Positions 52,260 to 61,645 of a stretch of 64,000 bases of DNA are shown piece by piece. The position numbers and the translations under genes are program-made. The notes under the pieces were generated by a model that was given only the letters and a program-made list of their open reading frames with translations, ran no database searches and was not told where the DNA came from. The stretch comes from Brevibacterium aurantiacum (GTDB taxonomy: Bacteria > Actinomycetota > Actinomycetes > Actinomycetales > Brevibacteriaceae): the NCBI RefSeq assembly GCF_900169065.1, contig NZ_FXZB01000002.1:62001-126000 (forward strand). Direction: 5' to 3'. The first letter of the stretch is position 1, and each line of letters opens with the position of its first letter.

Positions 52260-53254
52260 TGCTGCTCCTTCGCAGTTCGTTTCGCCGCCCAATCCGCCGA
52301 GTCCCCGTCCGTACCGAAAGCCCCGTCCGCAACGGAGTCCCCACCCTTGCCGGAGTCCCCGTCCGCACCTGAAGCCCGGCGTCGTTGGTGGTCGGTGAGG
52401 AATTCGGCACTGGCCCGGGCGAGCTCGTCTTGGCTCGGTGCCAGCGGACGCCAGATTGAGGCGGCCACGGCGATGGTGTCGTTGTCGGCGGTGAAGCTCT
52501 CCACTGTCAGAGGTCCCGCGTAGGCGATGTCGTCTAGGGCATCGAAGAAGGCGTCCCAATCTGTGTGGTCCCCGCCCACCGGGCCCCGATCGTTGCCGCA
52601 GACTTGGACGACCTTGCAGTGGTCTCCGGCGGCTCTGATCGCGGCCGCAGGCGGGCGCTCCTCGATGTTCAGGTGATAGCTGTCCAGCGCCAGTCCGATG
52701 CCTCGATCCAACAAGGGGTCGAGTGCCTCAAGTGCTTGGTCGACCGTATTGATGATGCTGGTCTCGTACCGGTTGAGAGGTTCCACCGCCAGGGTCACGC
52801 CGCGTTCGGCGGCGTAGTCGGCAACGGGGCGCAGCGCCTCCCGAAGTGTCTCCACGACCCGGCTCCGCTCGCCCGCATCCATCCGCCACACCCGCCCGGT
52901 CGCGGCCGTGAACGGACCGGCCACGGTGGGTGAACCCACGGCGAGCGCCACATCCACGCAGTGCCGGAGATAGTCCTGGGTATCGGCACGATACAGCGGG
53001 TCGATGAGGTCACGACCGGGACCCATCGCTCCGACGATCCGCGCACCCATGCCATACCCAGCCAGCACCTCGGCGGCGGTGGCCGGGTCCCAGTCATCCG
53101 GGTTCTCCACGGGCAACTCCAACAGACCGAACCCGAATCGTCGGGCTCGGTCCGCCAGATCGCCGAGGTGCTGCGTCGTCAGCGGCGAGGTCCACACCCA
53201 GGTGTTGACCCCGATCTCGCGAACGATGCCCGTGCTTCCGCTACCGTCGGTCAT
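52256..53254 (-). CDS. sugar isomerase/epimerase (D-tagatose 3-epimerase-like), first of two
   Basis: A 332-residue TIM barrel with the ketose 3-epimerase pattern: LAVEPLNRYETSIINT (metal Glu), LDSYHLNIEE (Asp and His), VQVCGNDRGPVG and PLTVESF with the second catalytic Glu. The C-terminal 35 residues are a Gly/Asp/Ser-rich tail with a DGDS-type repeat, not usual for the family. It follows the binding-protein gene after 15 bases and overlaps the next isomerase. It would interconvert C3 epimers of a ketose or related keto sugar. Confidence 0.82.
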   Translation of the reverse strand: MTDGSGSTGIVREIGVNTWVWTSPLTTQHLGDLADRARRFGFGLLELPVENPDDWDPATAAEVLAGYGMGARIVGAMGPGRDLIDPLYRADTQDYLRHCVDVALAVGSPTVAGPFTAATGRVWRMDAGERSRVVETLREALRPVADYAAERGVTLAVEPLNRYETSIINTVDQALEALDPLLDRGIGLALDSYHLNIEERPPAAAIRAAGDHCKVVQVCGNDRGPVGGDHTDWDAFFDALDDIAYAGPLTVESFTADNDTIAVAASIWRPLAPSQDELARASAEFLTDHQRRRASGADGDSGKGGDSVADGAFGTDGDSADWAAKRTAKEQQ

Positions 53255-53269
53255 GACTTCACTCCCCGA

Positions 53270-54481
53270 TCAGGGGATGACTCGGTCCTGCCACACCTGC
53301 GGGAATCCGGCCATGTCCTCGCCGCCGAACTTCGCATAGTGGCCATCGGGCATGCCCTTGGTGCGGTCAAGGTAGTCATCGAGGTCCTCGGCCGTGATCG
53401 GACTCTGCGGCAGCACCCATTCGGTCGGGACTTCCTCGCCCTTGAAGATCTTCTCCGCGGCCAGCAGCGGGGTCCGCCACTGGAAGTTCGAGTAGACGGG
53501 AGCCAGTGCGGTCATCTCGGTGTCCTTCCACTTCCGCAGGAAGCTCAGCTCGTCCTCTCCGGTCATCACCGGATAGTCCTTGCCTGCGTCTTCGAACGCT
53601 TCGATGGCGGACACGGCACCGTCGCCCGCATCCATCCAGATGCCCTGGACGTCGCCCTTGGCGAGCTCATCGGAGACGACCTTCTTGATCTCTGCCGGAT
53701 CGCCCTCGGTGAAGTAGTCGACGACTTCGATTCCGGCCTCACCGAAGAGTTTGTCCGCTGCTGCCCAACGCTGTTCGAGCACGTCGACGCCGGGCAGGAT
53801 CCGCAGGGCCACGACCTTGTCGCCTTCGCTGAGGTTGTCGATGAGGAACTGCGAGGTGTCGATGCCCCAGGCGAAGCCGCCGATGGGATGGATGAACGTC
53901 ACGGCGCAGTCGGTTTCGACTCCGCGGTCGAAGACGATGACGGGTTTGTCGGTCTTGCACGCACGCTCGACCGCCGGCGTGATCGCGGCCGTCGAGTTCG
54001 GGGAGATGATGAAGCCGTCGCAGTCGCCCTCGGAGATGAAGTAGTCGATGTCCGCGATCTGCGTATCATCGTTGTCCTGGGCATCACGGGTCTCCATCTC
54101 GGTGATGACGCCGTCCTTCTTCAGCTCCTTGAGCTGCTCGTTCATCGAAATCCACCCGGTCTGGCGCCAGGGGTTGGAGATCGAGGCGTTGGCGAAGCAC
54201 ATCTTGTTCCCGCCATCGGATTTGAACTCCGAGGTGTCCCCCATCTTCGGGTTGATCATCTGCAGGTAGGGCTTGTCCTCCGGACCGTCCGGGACGACTT
54301 CACGCTGCTTGAACTGCTGGTCATAGACCTTCTGGTCGAACCATTCCTCGGCCGGCGCTTCCTCCTGCGCCCCGTCTCCTTCGTCCGCCGGTTCCACGGA
54401 CGGGTCGGTGGTGCACCCCGCCAATGCGATGAGAGCGGCGGCACTGGCAATGCCGAGCGCGCTCCTCAGTCCTCGTTTCAT
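53270..54481 (-). CDS. ABC sugar-binding lipoprotein
   Basis: A 403-residue periplasmic-binding-protein-like lipoprotein. The signal ends with the lipobox LIALAGC, followed by an acidic linker. The body has the ribose-binding-type fold (type 1), with CFANASISNPWRQTGWISMN, GDCDGFIISPNST, VIVFDRGVETDC and GVDVLEQRWAAAD. It is longer than typical RbsB (about 300 residues), as in actinobacterial sugar systems. The ATG at 54481 has GGGAGAT upstream. It delivers the sugar to the two permeases encoded just upstream. Confidence 0.85.
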   Translation of the reverse strand: MKRGLRSALGIASAAALIALAGCTTDPSVEPADEGDGAQEEAPAEEWFDQKVYDQQFKQREVVPDGPEDKPYLQMINPKMGDTSEFKSDGGNKMCFANASISNPWRQTGWISMNEQLKELKKDGVITEMETRDAQDNDDTQIADIDYFISEGDCDGFIISPNSTAAITPAVERACKTDKPVIVFDRGVETDCAVTFIHPIGGFAWGIDTSQFLIDNLSEGDKVVALRILPGVDVLEQRWAAADKLFGEAGIEVVDYFTEGDPAEIKKVVSDELAKGDVQGIWMDAGDGAVSAIEAFEDAGKDYPVMTGEDELSFLRKWKDTEMTALAPVYSNFQWRTPLLAAEKIFKGEEVPTEWVLPQSPITAEDLDDYLDRTKGMPDGHYAKFGGEDMAGFPQVWQDRVIP

Positions 54482-54497
54482 GATGTAATCTCCCTTG

Positions 54498-55664
54498 TCA
54501 TTTCCGTGCGGCATCGTCGCCGCCGGTGAGTTGGATCGGCGAAGATGCCTCCGCCGAGGTTGTGCTTGGGTCCCGCGGCTCGGTTGAGCCTGCCGGGTCG
54601 GTTGGGTCGGTCGGGTCAGTTGGGTCGGACGCTGAGGTGGAATCCGCCGAGGTGGTCGGTCGTTTGCGCTTCTTCGCGAACACGACACCGGAGTACGCGA
54701 CTGCCGCGATGATGATGGCTCCCTGGATCGCATCACGCATCGTCGCCGGCACCGAGGTGAAGTTGAGCAGCGTGAACAGGGACTCGAGGGTGAAAGCTCC
54801 GATAAGTGCCCCGATGACGGTCCCCCGACCGCCGCCGAGGACGACTCCGCCCAGGACCACTGCCGTGATCGCCGTGAACTCGTAGCCCTGACCGACCGAG
54901 GGATGGACGCCGGCATAACCGGCGAGGAGCACCCCGGCCACCGTGGCGGCGAGAGAGGACAGAACGAAGGCCAAAGTCTTCGTCCTCCACACGTTCGCGC
55001 CGGCGAAGGACACCGCCTGGGCGTTGTCGCCGATGGCGACCACGGTCCTGCCGAATGGCCTCCGTGAGATCCAGACGGCGAACACGATCGCCGCGATCAG
55101 TATGAGGACGGCGTAGGGCAGGAGGCCAAGGACCGGTATCCCCTCGATTCCTCCGCGGCCCAGCTGTCGGAAGGATTCGGCGGGGTTGCCCGTCGCCGCT
55201 CCTCCCGTCCACCACATGACCGCCCCGTGGATGACGAGCATCGTGCCGAGGGTGACGATGAATGAGGGGACCTTGAGCAGCGTCGTTGCCAGCCCGTTGA
55301 CGATGCCGACCACGACGCCGATGACGAGCATGATGATGAGCACCGGCACCGTCTTCGAGTCGTCCTCGCCGATGAGATGGCCCGCGGTCATCACCTGCGC
55401 CGTGACCACTGCACCCATCGACAGGTCGAACTCACCGCTGACGATGACGAAGTACTGGCCGATGGCGACGATCGCGACCGGCGAGACCCGCTGAATGAAG
55501 CGCATGAGCGCCCCTGGTTCAGCGAAGCTCGGATTGAGGACGACGATGGCGATCAGAATCACGATGAGGAGGACGACCACGGCGCCGCGCGGATCCGCGA
55601 TTCGCTCGATCAGTCGACGAAGTCCCCCATCGCCGAGGTGGGTCTCGGGAGTTCTCGAATTCAT
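54498..55664 (-). CDS. ABC sugar permease, second
   Basis: A 388-residue permease of the RbsC/BPD_transp_2 type with eight to ten helices. GQYFVIVSGEFDLSMGAVV, LATTLLKVPSFIVTLGTMLV, and GYEFTAITAVVLGGVVLGGGRGTVIGA are the conserved parts. The C-terminus is a hydrophilic tail with DPT repeats (54595-54640) that may be polymorphic. It overlaps the other permease gene by four bases. Confidence 0.86.
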   Translation of the reverse strand: MNSRTPETHLGDGGLRRLIERIADPRGAVVVLLIVILIAIVVLNPSFAEPGALMRFIQRVSPVAIVAIGQYFVIVSGEFDLSMGAVVTAQVMTAGHLIGEDDSKTVPVLIIMLVIGVVVGIVNGLATTLLKVPSFIVTLGTMLVIHGAVMWWTGGAATGNPAESFRQLGRGGIEGIPVLGLLPYAVLILIAAIVFAVWISRRPFGRTVVAIGDNAQAVSFAGANVWRTKTLAFVLSSLAATVAGVLLAGYAGVHPSVGQGYEFTAITAVVLGGVVLGGGRGTVIGALIGAFTLESLFTLLNFTSVPATMRDAIQGAIIIAAVAYSGVVFAKKRKRPTTSADSTSASDPTDPTDPTDPAGSTEPRDPSTTSAEASSPIQLTGGDDAARK

Positions 55665-56755
55665 CCCAGGCTCCCTTCCTGGTCGCTTCGCGCGCCGGTT
55701 TCCCGTGGACCGCCGATCGCCGCCGAAGCGGACTCCGGAGCGGGTTCGGACCCTGCCGCGATATTGGGCCCCGTGGGCACATCAGCGAAGCGGATTCTGC
55801 GGGCGATGACTCTGCGGCGAGCATAGAGCGCCACGGCGATGATGATGACGAGTCCGCGGATGACGTCCTTGAGGAAGGGGTTGAACTGCATGACGCTCAT
55901 GAGATTATCGAGGACGGCGAAGATGGCGACGCCGCCGATGGTGCCCCAGATCGAGCCGCGTCCGCCCATGAGAACCGTTCCGCCGAGGACGACTGCCGCG
56001 ATCGAGAGCAGGTCGTAGCTGCCCTGTGAGCCGACGGTCGGGCTGCCCACACCCAGGCGGCTGGCCAGCAGCAGACCCGCCAGTCCCGCGAATACGGAGC
56101 TGCCGATATGGGCGCCGATGAGAGGCAGACGCTGCCGGACACCGGAGAGTCGAGCGACCTCCGAGTTGCCGCCCACAGCGAAGAGATGATGCCCGAAACT
56201 GGTTCTGACCAGGATGAATGCCACCAGCCCGGCCAAGGCGAGCATGACGATCGTCGAGATCGGCACGGGGCCCACGCCGGTGGCGCCGAAGAGTTGGAAG
56301 GACCAGGGAACGCTGCCTTCGGTGCCCTGGTAGTTCGTATCCAGATATCCCTTGAGCATGAGTCCGACCCCAAGGGTCGCAACGAATCCGTGAACTCCGA
56401 GGACGGTGACGATGAGACCGTTGGCCAGACCGATGCAGGCCGTGACCACGAGCGTCAGCAGCACCGCGGGCAGCACCATCGCATCGCTGCCGTTCATCGT
56501 CTGCGCCGCGATCAGACTGGCCAGGCTCATCACATAGGGAACCGAGAGATCCAGGGAGGCGCCGAGGATCACCAGGGTCTGTCCGATGGCGACGAATCCC
56601 AACACGCTCATCCCGGTGAGAATGTCGCGGATGTTGCCGGGGCTGAAGAAGTTGCGACCGGTCGTGGCGACGAGCACGGCACCGATGATGAGCACGCCGA
56701 CGAGCGCGAGGTAGACAAGGGCCGTCGTATCGAGGCGACGCAGCTGTGTCCTCAT
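55661..56755 (-). CDS. ABC sugar permease, first
   Basis: A 364-residue permease of the same RbsC type. GQTLVILGASLDLSVPYVMS, TVLGVHGFVATLGVGLMLKG and YDLLSIAAVVLGGTVLMGGRGSIWG are the matching segments. With its neighbour it forms a heterodimeric channel. It overlaps the ATPase gene and the next permease gene by four bases each, so all are translated from one mRNA. Confidence 0.86.
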   Translation of the reverse strand: MRTQLRRLDTTALVYLALVGVLIIGAVLVATTGRNFFSPGNIRDILTGMSVLGFVAIGQTLVILGASLDLSVPYVMSLASLIAAQTMNGSDAMVLPAVLLTLVVTACIGLANGLIVTVLGVHGFVATLGVGLMLKGYLDTNYQGTEGSVPWSFQLFGATGVGPVPISTIVMLALAGLVAFILVRTSFGHHLFAVGGNSEVARLSGVRQRLPLIGAHIGSSVFAGLAGLLLASRLGVGSPTVGSQGSYDLLSIAAVVLGGTVLMGGRGSIWGTIGGVAIFAVLDNLMSVMQFNPFLKDVIRGLVIIIAVALYARRRVIARRIRFADVPTGPNIAAGSEPAPESASAAIGGPRETGARSDQEGSLG

Positions 56756-58293
56756 CGCTCCCCCACCTTCCGCCCATCGTCATCAACCAGCCCATCGTCA
56801 CTGACCACCTGGGCCTCGGTTCCCGTGGCCAGGGCCAGCACCTCTTCCTCGGTCGAACTCGGGGGAAGCTCCCCGGCGATGCGACCATCTGCCATGACAA
56901 GAACCCGATCAGACATGCCCAGCACCTCGGGAAGCTCACTGGAGACGAGAAGGATCGCGACACCTCGGCGAGCGAGACTGCGGATCAGACGGTAGACGGC
57001 GACCTTGGCGCCGACGTCGATTCCTCGAGTCGGCTCATCGAGCAGCACCACGCGTGGCGAGGTGGCCAGCCACTTGGCCAGCACGACCTTCTGCTGGTTG
57101 CCTCCCGACAGAGCCCTGACCTCCTGATCCGCACCGCGGCTGATCACCTCGAGGGATTCGAGGATCCCGGGGATCTTCGCACGCATCCCGGAGGTGCGGG
57201 AGGGGAAGACTGCGCGGATCGCCAGCAGTGCATTATCGAGAATGGATTGGGAGAGCACCAGGCCAGTGCCCTTGCGGTCCTCTGTGACCAGAGCCAGACC
57301 GCGCCGGACACCTTGCCTGGCGGTGGCGATACGCACTGCCTCACCGTCGAGGCGCACCTGGCCACGAGTGAAGGGCTCGGCGCCGAAGATCGCGGACAGC
57401 AGCTCCGAGCGGCCGGATCCCTGCAGTCCCGCGAGTCCGAGGATCTCACCGGCACGAAGGTCGAGGGTGATGCCGTCAAGCTGTTCGTTGCCTCCGCCGG
57501 TCACCGAGAGAACGGTGTCACCGATCTCCGTTCCCGTCTCGGCCTCGGGAAAGAACGTGCTGATGGGCCTGCCGACCATGGCGCGCACGAGCCCCGCCTG
57601 ATCCATCTGGGACGCCGGTTGACTGGTGACGAGAGCACCGTCCTTCATCACGGTGATCGTGTCGCAGAGGTCGAAGACCTCCTGCAGTCGGTGCGAGACG
57701 TAGATGATCGCCACGCCCTTGGATTTGAGAGTCTCGATGACCCGGTAGAGGACTGCGACCTCGTTGTCCGACAGCGCCGCGGTGGGTTCGTCCATGGAGA
57801 TCACCCGGGCATCGACGGAGAGTGCTTTGATGATCTCGACGATCTGCTGTTCGGCCACGGTCAGCCAGCCGACCTTCGCATCGGGGGTGATTCCCTCCAC
57901 GTCGAGGTCATCGAGCAGGGTCTGCGTCTTGGCTCGCATCGTGGCCACATCGACGAGACCACGGCGTCGGGGTTCCCTGCCTAAGAACACGTTCTGCGCC
58001 ACGGTGCGGTCGGGCAGCAGATTGAATTCCTGGAAGACCGTGGCCACGCCTGCCTTGCCGGCATCGACGGGATGGGAGAAGTCGACGACCTGCCCATCGA
58101 TGCGTACCTCGCCGCCATCTCTGCGGTGGACGCCGGCGATGATCTTCATCAGGGTGGACTTTCCGGCTCCGTTCTCCCCGACGAGGCCGTGGACCGTGCC
58201 GGCGCGCACCTCGAGCGAGATGTCGTGCAGGACTTCGACTCCGAAGAACTGCTTGCGGATCCCTGTGGCGCTGAGCACCGCTGCCTGGGTCAT
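56752..58293 (-). CDS. ABC sugar transporter ATPase (two nucleotide-binding domains)
   Basis: A 513-residue tandem ATPase of the RbsA/MglA type. NBD1 has GENGAGKST, LTVAEQQIVEIIKAL and MDEPTAALS. NBD2 has GLQGSGRSELL (degenerate Walker A, usual for this group), LSGGNQQKVVLAKWL and LDEPTRGIDVGAK. It energises uptake of the sugar bound by the lipoprotein at 53270. It overlaps the upstream dehydrogenase gene by four bases. Confidence 0.9.
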   Translation of the reverse strand: MTQAAVLSATGIRKQFFGVEVLHDISLEVRAGTVHGLVGENGAGKSTLMKIIAGVHRRDGGEVRIDGQVVDFSHPVDAGKAGVATVFQEFNLLPDRTVAQNVFLGREPRRRGLVDVATMRAKTQTLLDDLDVEGITPDAKVGWLTVAEQQIVEIIKALSVDARVISMDEPTAALSDNEVAVLYRVIETLKSKGVAIIYVSHRLQEVFDLCDTITVMKDGALVTSQPASQMDQAGLVRAMVGRPISTFFPEAETGTEIGDTVLSVTGGGNEQLDGITLDLRAGEILGLAGLQGSGRSELLSAIFGAEPFTRGQVRLDGEAVRIATARQGVRRGLALVTEDRKGTGLVLSQSILDNALLAIRAVFPSRTSGMRAKIPGILESLEVISRGADQEVRALSGGNQQKVVLAKWLATSPRVVLLDEPTRGIDVGAKVAVYRLIRSLARRGVAILLVSSELPEVLGMSDRVLVMADGRIAGELPPSSTEEEVLALATGTEAQVVSDDGLVDDDGRKVGER

Positions 58294-59390
58294 CGCGCTT
58301 CGACCTCGACCCAGGAACGTTCAGCCGCTGATTTGAGTACGGCTTCAGTCACGAGCGCCGCGCGCACACCGTCGTCGAGAGCCGGCACGCCCTCGCGCAC
58401 CTCACCGGCGAAGACAGCGTAGGAGTCGGCGATGAACGCGTTGAACGCGTCCTGATAACCCTGCGGATGACCGGGCGGAACCGTGCACAGCCGAGCGGCG
58501 TCGGGAGACAGCGCGTCCGGGTCACGATCGAGGAGCTGACTGCCCACGCGGCGACCGACCCACAGCTGCTCCGGCTGCTCCTGGGCGAACCGCAGGCTCT
58601 CCTTCGAACCGCCGACCTCGATGACGAGTCGATTCTTGCGTCCCGGTGCGAGCTGGGAGATCAGGATCGATCCGATGCCGCCGCCGCTGAGCTCGACCGT
58701 CATCGCAACGGTGTCCTCGGTGGTCACCTCGGCACCGCCTCGGCGAGGGTGAACGGTTCTCGTCGTCGCGACCACGGACATGATGTGTTCGCCGGTGATG
58801 AATTCGATGAGGTCGACGAGGTGGGAGCCGATGTCGGCGAAGGCTCGGGAGGGTCCTCCGGAGCTGGCATCGACGCGCCAGTTCTCGTCCTCGGCGCTCA
58901 GCAGCCAGTCCTGGAGGTAGCTTGCGTCGACGGTCAGCAGTGTTCCGGCGTCTCCTCGGCGAATTCGGGCGCGGGCCTCGCGGACCATCGGATGATAGCG
59001 GTAGACGAACGGAACGGTTCCGCCCAATCCGAGTGATTTCGCCCGGTCGCGGATGGCGGCCGCAGCGGAGGCATCGGTGGCCAGGGGCTTCTCGCAGATG
59101 ATGTTCGAGCCCGCGTCCAGGGCGCGCAGCGAGTGTTCGGCGTGGGTGCTGTTCGGGGTGCAGACGTGGACGACATCGAGATCGTGGTCGAAGAGATCCT
59201 CGCCGTTCGCGGCCGCCTCGTAACCGAGTTCAGCTGCGGCTCTTCGACTGCCGGCTGCGCTCGAGGTCGCGATCACGCGAAGCTGAGCTCCGGCGGCGCG
59301 GGCGGCCCGAGTGTGCGTGCGGGCCATGAAGCCACCACCCACCATCCCGATTCGAGGTGGAGGGGCGAAGGTCTGGGCAACGGTGTCCAT
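58290..59390 (-). CDS. Gfo/Idh/MocA-family oxidoreductase
   Basis: A 366-residue NAD(P)-dependent sugar dehydrogenase. The Rossmann motif GMVGGGFMARTHTRAAR lies near the N-terminus, the conserved ICEKPLATD with the catalytic Lys follows, and the C-terminal domain has ADIGSHLVDLIEFI with Asp/His of the active site. It is the first gene of the operon, divergent from the ROK regulator. Family members oxidise inositols, glucose or glycosides, often at C3. With two TIM-barrel isomerases and no kinase in the operon, a keto-sugar route is plausible. Start 59390 was chosen over 59426 for family length. Confidence 0.85.
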   Translation of the reverse strand: MDTVAQTFAPPPRIGMVGGGFMARTHTRAARAAGAQLRVIATSSAAGSRRAAAELGYEAAANGEDLFDHDLDVVHVCTPNSTHAEHSLRALDAGSNIICEKPLATDASAAAAIRDRAKSLGLGGTVPFVYRYHPMVREARARIRRGDAGTLLTVDASYLQDWLLSAEDENWRVDASSGGPSRAFADIGSHLVDLIEFITGEHIMSVVATTRTVHPRRGGAEVTTEDTVAMTVELSGGGIGSILISQLAPGRKNRLVIEVGGSKESLRFAQEQPEQLWVGRRVGSQLLDRDPDALSPDAARLCTVPPGHPQGYQDAFNAFIADSYAVFAGEVREGVPALDDGVRAALVTEAVLKSAAERSWVEVEAR

Positions 59391-59499
59391 GACCCATTCT
59401 GATGTCGGCTTCACCACTTTTGTCAAGTACTTTTTAAAAGTCTGTAGTCAATCGTCACCTTCTGATAATCCCCTTTACCGAATGTGCTTTACTGAGGGA

Positions 59500-60690
59500 A
59501 TGAGCCAGGTGACCGTTTCGCACGCCCTCGATCTGTCGCATGCCGGCGGGCTGTTCCAGCTGCTGCGCGACGGACTGCCGCGAACTCGGGCCGATCTGGC
59601 GAAGTCGACCGGCCTCTCACGTCCCACCATCGCGCAGAGGATCGACCAGCTCCTGGGCCTCGGACTCATCACTCCCGTCAGTGACGCCGCCTCGACCGGT
59701 GGTCGGCCCAGCTCGCAGTTCGCGTTCAATCCCCAGGCCAGGGTCGTCGTCGCCGCGGACTTCGGCGCCTCTCACGCCCGCCTGGCCGTGACGGACCTGA
59801 CCGGCACCGTCCTGGCGGAGCTCGGCGAGGAACGCGAGATCTCCGACGGCCCAGTCAGTGCCATCGAGTGGCTGAGATCTTCGGCCCTGTCCCTGCTCAC
59901 CGAAGCCGATCGCAGTGCCGACGACGTGGTCGGGGTGGGCATCGGCCTGCCCGGACCGGTCGAGTTCTCCACCGGGCGCCCGATCAATCCGCCGATCATG
60001 CCCGGCTGGGATCGCTTCGATCTGCCCGGTGCCCTCAAGCAGACCTTCTCCGCCCCGGTTCTCGTCGACAACGACGTCAACATCATGGCCCTCGGCGAGC
60101 AGACCTCTGCCTGGCCGGAGACCACGGATCTCATCTTCGTCAAGGTTGCCACGGGAATCGGCGCCGGCATCATCTCCGGCGGCTCGCTGCGTCGCGGCTC
60201 GCATGGCGCCGCGGGCGACATCGGCCACGTCGCCCTGCCCCGGGCCGCGGGCATTCCCTGCGCCTGCGGCAATCGCGGGTGCCTGGAGGCTGTGGCCTCC
60301 GGCAGATCGATCGCCCGCGAACTCTCCCGGGCCGGGCTCGAGGCCAGAACGCCCGGCGATGTGATCCGGCTCGTCAAGGCCGGTGACCTGCAGGCGATAC
60401 AGGCCGTCCGCCAAGCCGGCCGAGACCTCGGTGAGGTGCTGACCACGTGCGTGAGTCTCATGAATCCTTCGCTCATCCTCATCGGCGGCGCCATGGCGCA
60501 GGCGGCAGAGCACCTCGTCGCCGGCGTCCGAGAGGTCGTCTACGCACGGTCGATCCCGCTTTCGACCGAACATCTCACGATCGCGCCATCGAATGCGGCG
60601 GGCAATGCCGCCATCCTGGGAGCGGCTCATCTGGCCATCGACGCGGCACTGTCACCCGAACGCATCGCCGCCGCCCTGTCCCGGCAGTGA
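59500..60690 (+). CDS. ROK-family transcriptional regulator
   Basis: A 396-residue NagC/XylR-type repressor. An N-terminal helix-turn-helix (RTRADLAKSTGLSRPTIAQRIDQLL) is followed by the ROK sugar-kinase-like domain with VVAADFGASHARLAVTD, VDNDVNIMALGE, the zinc motif CACGNRGCLE and GAGIISGG. Kinase activity is not expected for this subgroup but not excluded. It is divergent from the sugar operon with 109 bases between starts. An AT-rich stretch with inverted ACTTTT/AAAAGT (around 59420-59445) is a candidate operator. Confidence 0.87.
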   Translation: MSQVTVSHALDLSHAGGLFQLLRDGLPRTRADLAKSTGLSRPTIAQRIDQLLGLGLITPVSDAASTGGRPSSQFAFNPQARVVVAADFGASHARLAVTDLTGTVLAELGEEREISDGPVSAIEWLRSSALSLLTEADRSADDVVGVGIGLPGPVEFSTGRPINPPIMPGWDRFDLPGALKQTFSAPVLVDNDVNIMALGEQTSAWPETTDLIFVKVATGIGAGIISGGSLRRGSHGAAGDIGHVALPRAAGIPCACGNRGCLEAVASGRSIARELSRAGLEARTPGDVIRLVKAGDLQAIQAVRQAGRDLGEVLTTCVSLMNPSLILIGGAMAQAAEHLVAGVREVVYARSIPLSTEHLTIAPSNAAGNAAILGAAHLAIDAALSPERIAAALSRQ

Positions 60691-60805
60691 GGAACGTCCC
60701 ACACGCCCTTAGCGTCCCAGGTGACTGATCTGCGAGCTCGCACCATTATCATAGGAAGTGCGCACCCCCAAACAGCGGCGCCCTTTCTATGAAGGAGTCC
60801 CCCAC

Positions 60806-61645
60806 TTGCCCCATAATCGAGCATTCGCCCAAGTCGACGTCTTCTCCGCGGATCCCTACCGCGGCAACCCCGTCGCGGTCATCCTCGACGCCGAGGGACT
60901 GAGCGAGACCGACATGGCCCGGATCGCGAACTGGACGAACCTGTCCGAGACGACGTTCGTCCTCCCTCCGACGAATCCCGACGCCGACTACCGCCTGCGG
61001 ATCTTCACCCCCGCCCGCGAACTCCCCTTCGCCGGCCACCCCACCCTCGGATCGGCGGCGGCCTGGCTGGAAGCCGGAGGCGTCCCTCGCAACGAGGGGA
61101 CCATCGTCCAGGAGTGCGGGCTCGGACTCGTCACCCTGCGCCGAGGTGACCAGACCCTGTCCTTCGCCGCTCCCGAACCGATCCGCTCCGGTGACCTCGA
61201 CGAAGACTTCGTCGAGCAGATCGCCGCCGCCCTCCACGTCGAGCGCACCGAGATCCTCGGTCACCAATGGGTCGACAACGGCCCCGGCTGGGCCGCAGTC
61301 AGACTCGCGAGCGCGCAGCAGGTCCTCGACCTCGAGCCCGACTTCTCGCAGATCCCCGACACCAAGCTCGGCGTCCTCGGCCCACACCCCGACGACAGCG
61401 CCCACGAGTATGAGATCCGGGCGTTCGTCCCCGGCACGGCCATCGGCGAGGATCCCGTGACGGGCAGCCTCAATGCCTCGGTCGCGCAGTGGCTCATCAA
61501 ATCCGGCCTGGCCCCGGAAAAGTACACCGCCACTCAGGGCACAGCGCTGGGACGAGCCGGAGTCATCTCGATCTCCCACGAGGACGATGAGGTCTGGGTC
61601 GGCGGACCCACGACCGTATGCTTCAAAGGGACGGCATTCGCATGA
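60806..61645 (+). CDS. PhzF-family isomerase
   Basis: A 279-residue protein of the PhzF/diaminopimelate-epimerase-like fold. QVDVFSADPYRGNPVAVIL and the active-site Glu in LSETTFVLP, then RELPFAGHPTLGSA, and GEDPVTGSLNASVAQWL are hallmarks. Most members outside phenazine clusters have unknown substrates. The start is placed at TTG 60806 because GAAGGAG stands eight bases before it; the in-frame GTG at 60758 would add 16 atypical residues. It overlaps the next gene by four bases. Confidence 0.83.
   Translation: MPHNRAFAQVDVFSADPYRGNPVAVILDAEGLSETDMARIANWTNLSETTFVLPPTNPDADYRLRIFTPARELPFAGHPTLGSAAAWLEAGGVPRNEGTIVQECGLGLVTLRRGDQTLSFAAPEPIRSGDLDEDFVEQIAAALHVERTEILGHQWVDNGPGWAAVRLASAQQVLDLEPDFSQIPDTKLGVLGPHPDDSAHEYEIRAFVPGTAIGEDPVTGSLNASVAQWLIKSGLAPEKYTATQGTALGRAGVISISHEDDEVWVGGPTTVCFKGTAFA

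Noticed and set aside
52961-54529. Long plus-strand open frame over the binding-protein and isomerase genes
   Set aside because: It is opposite to clear family genes, has no recognisable domain and shows the composition of an antisense frame in GC-rich DNA.
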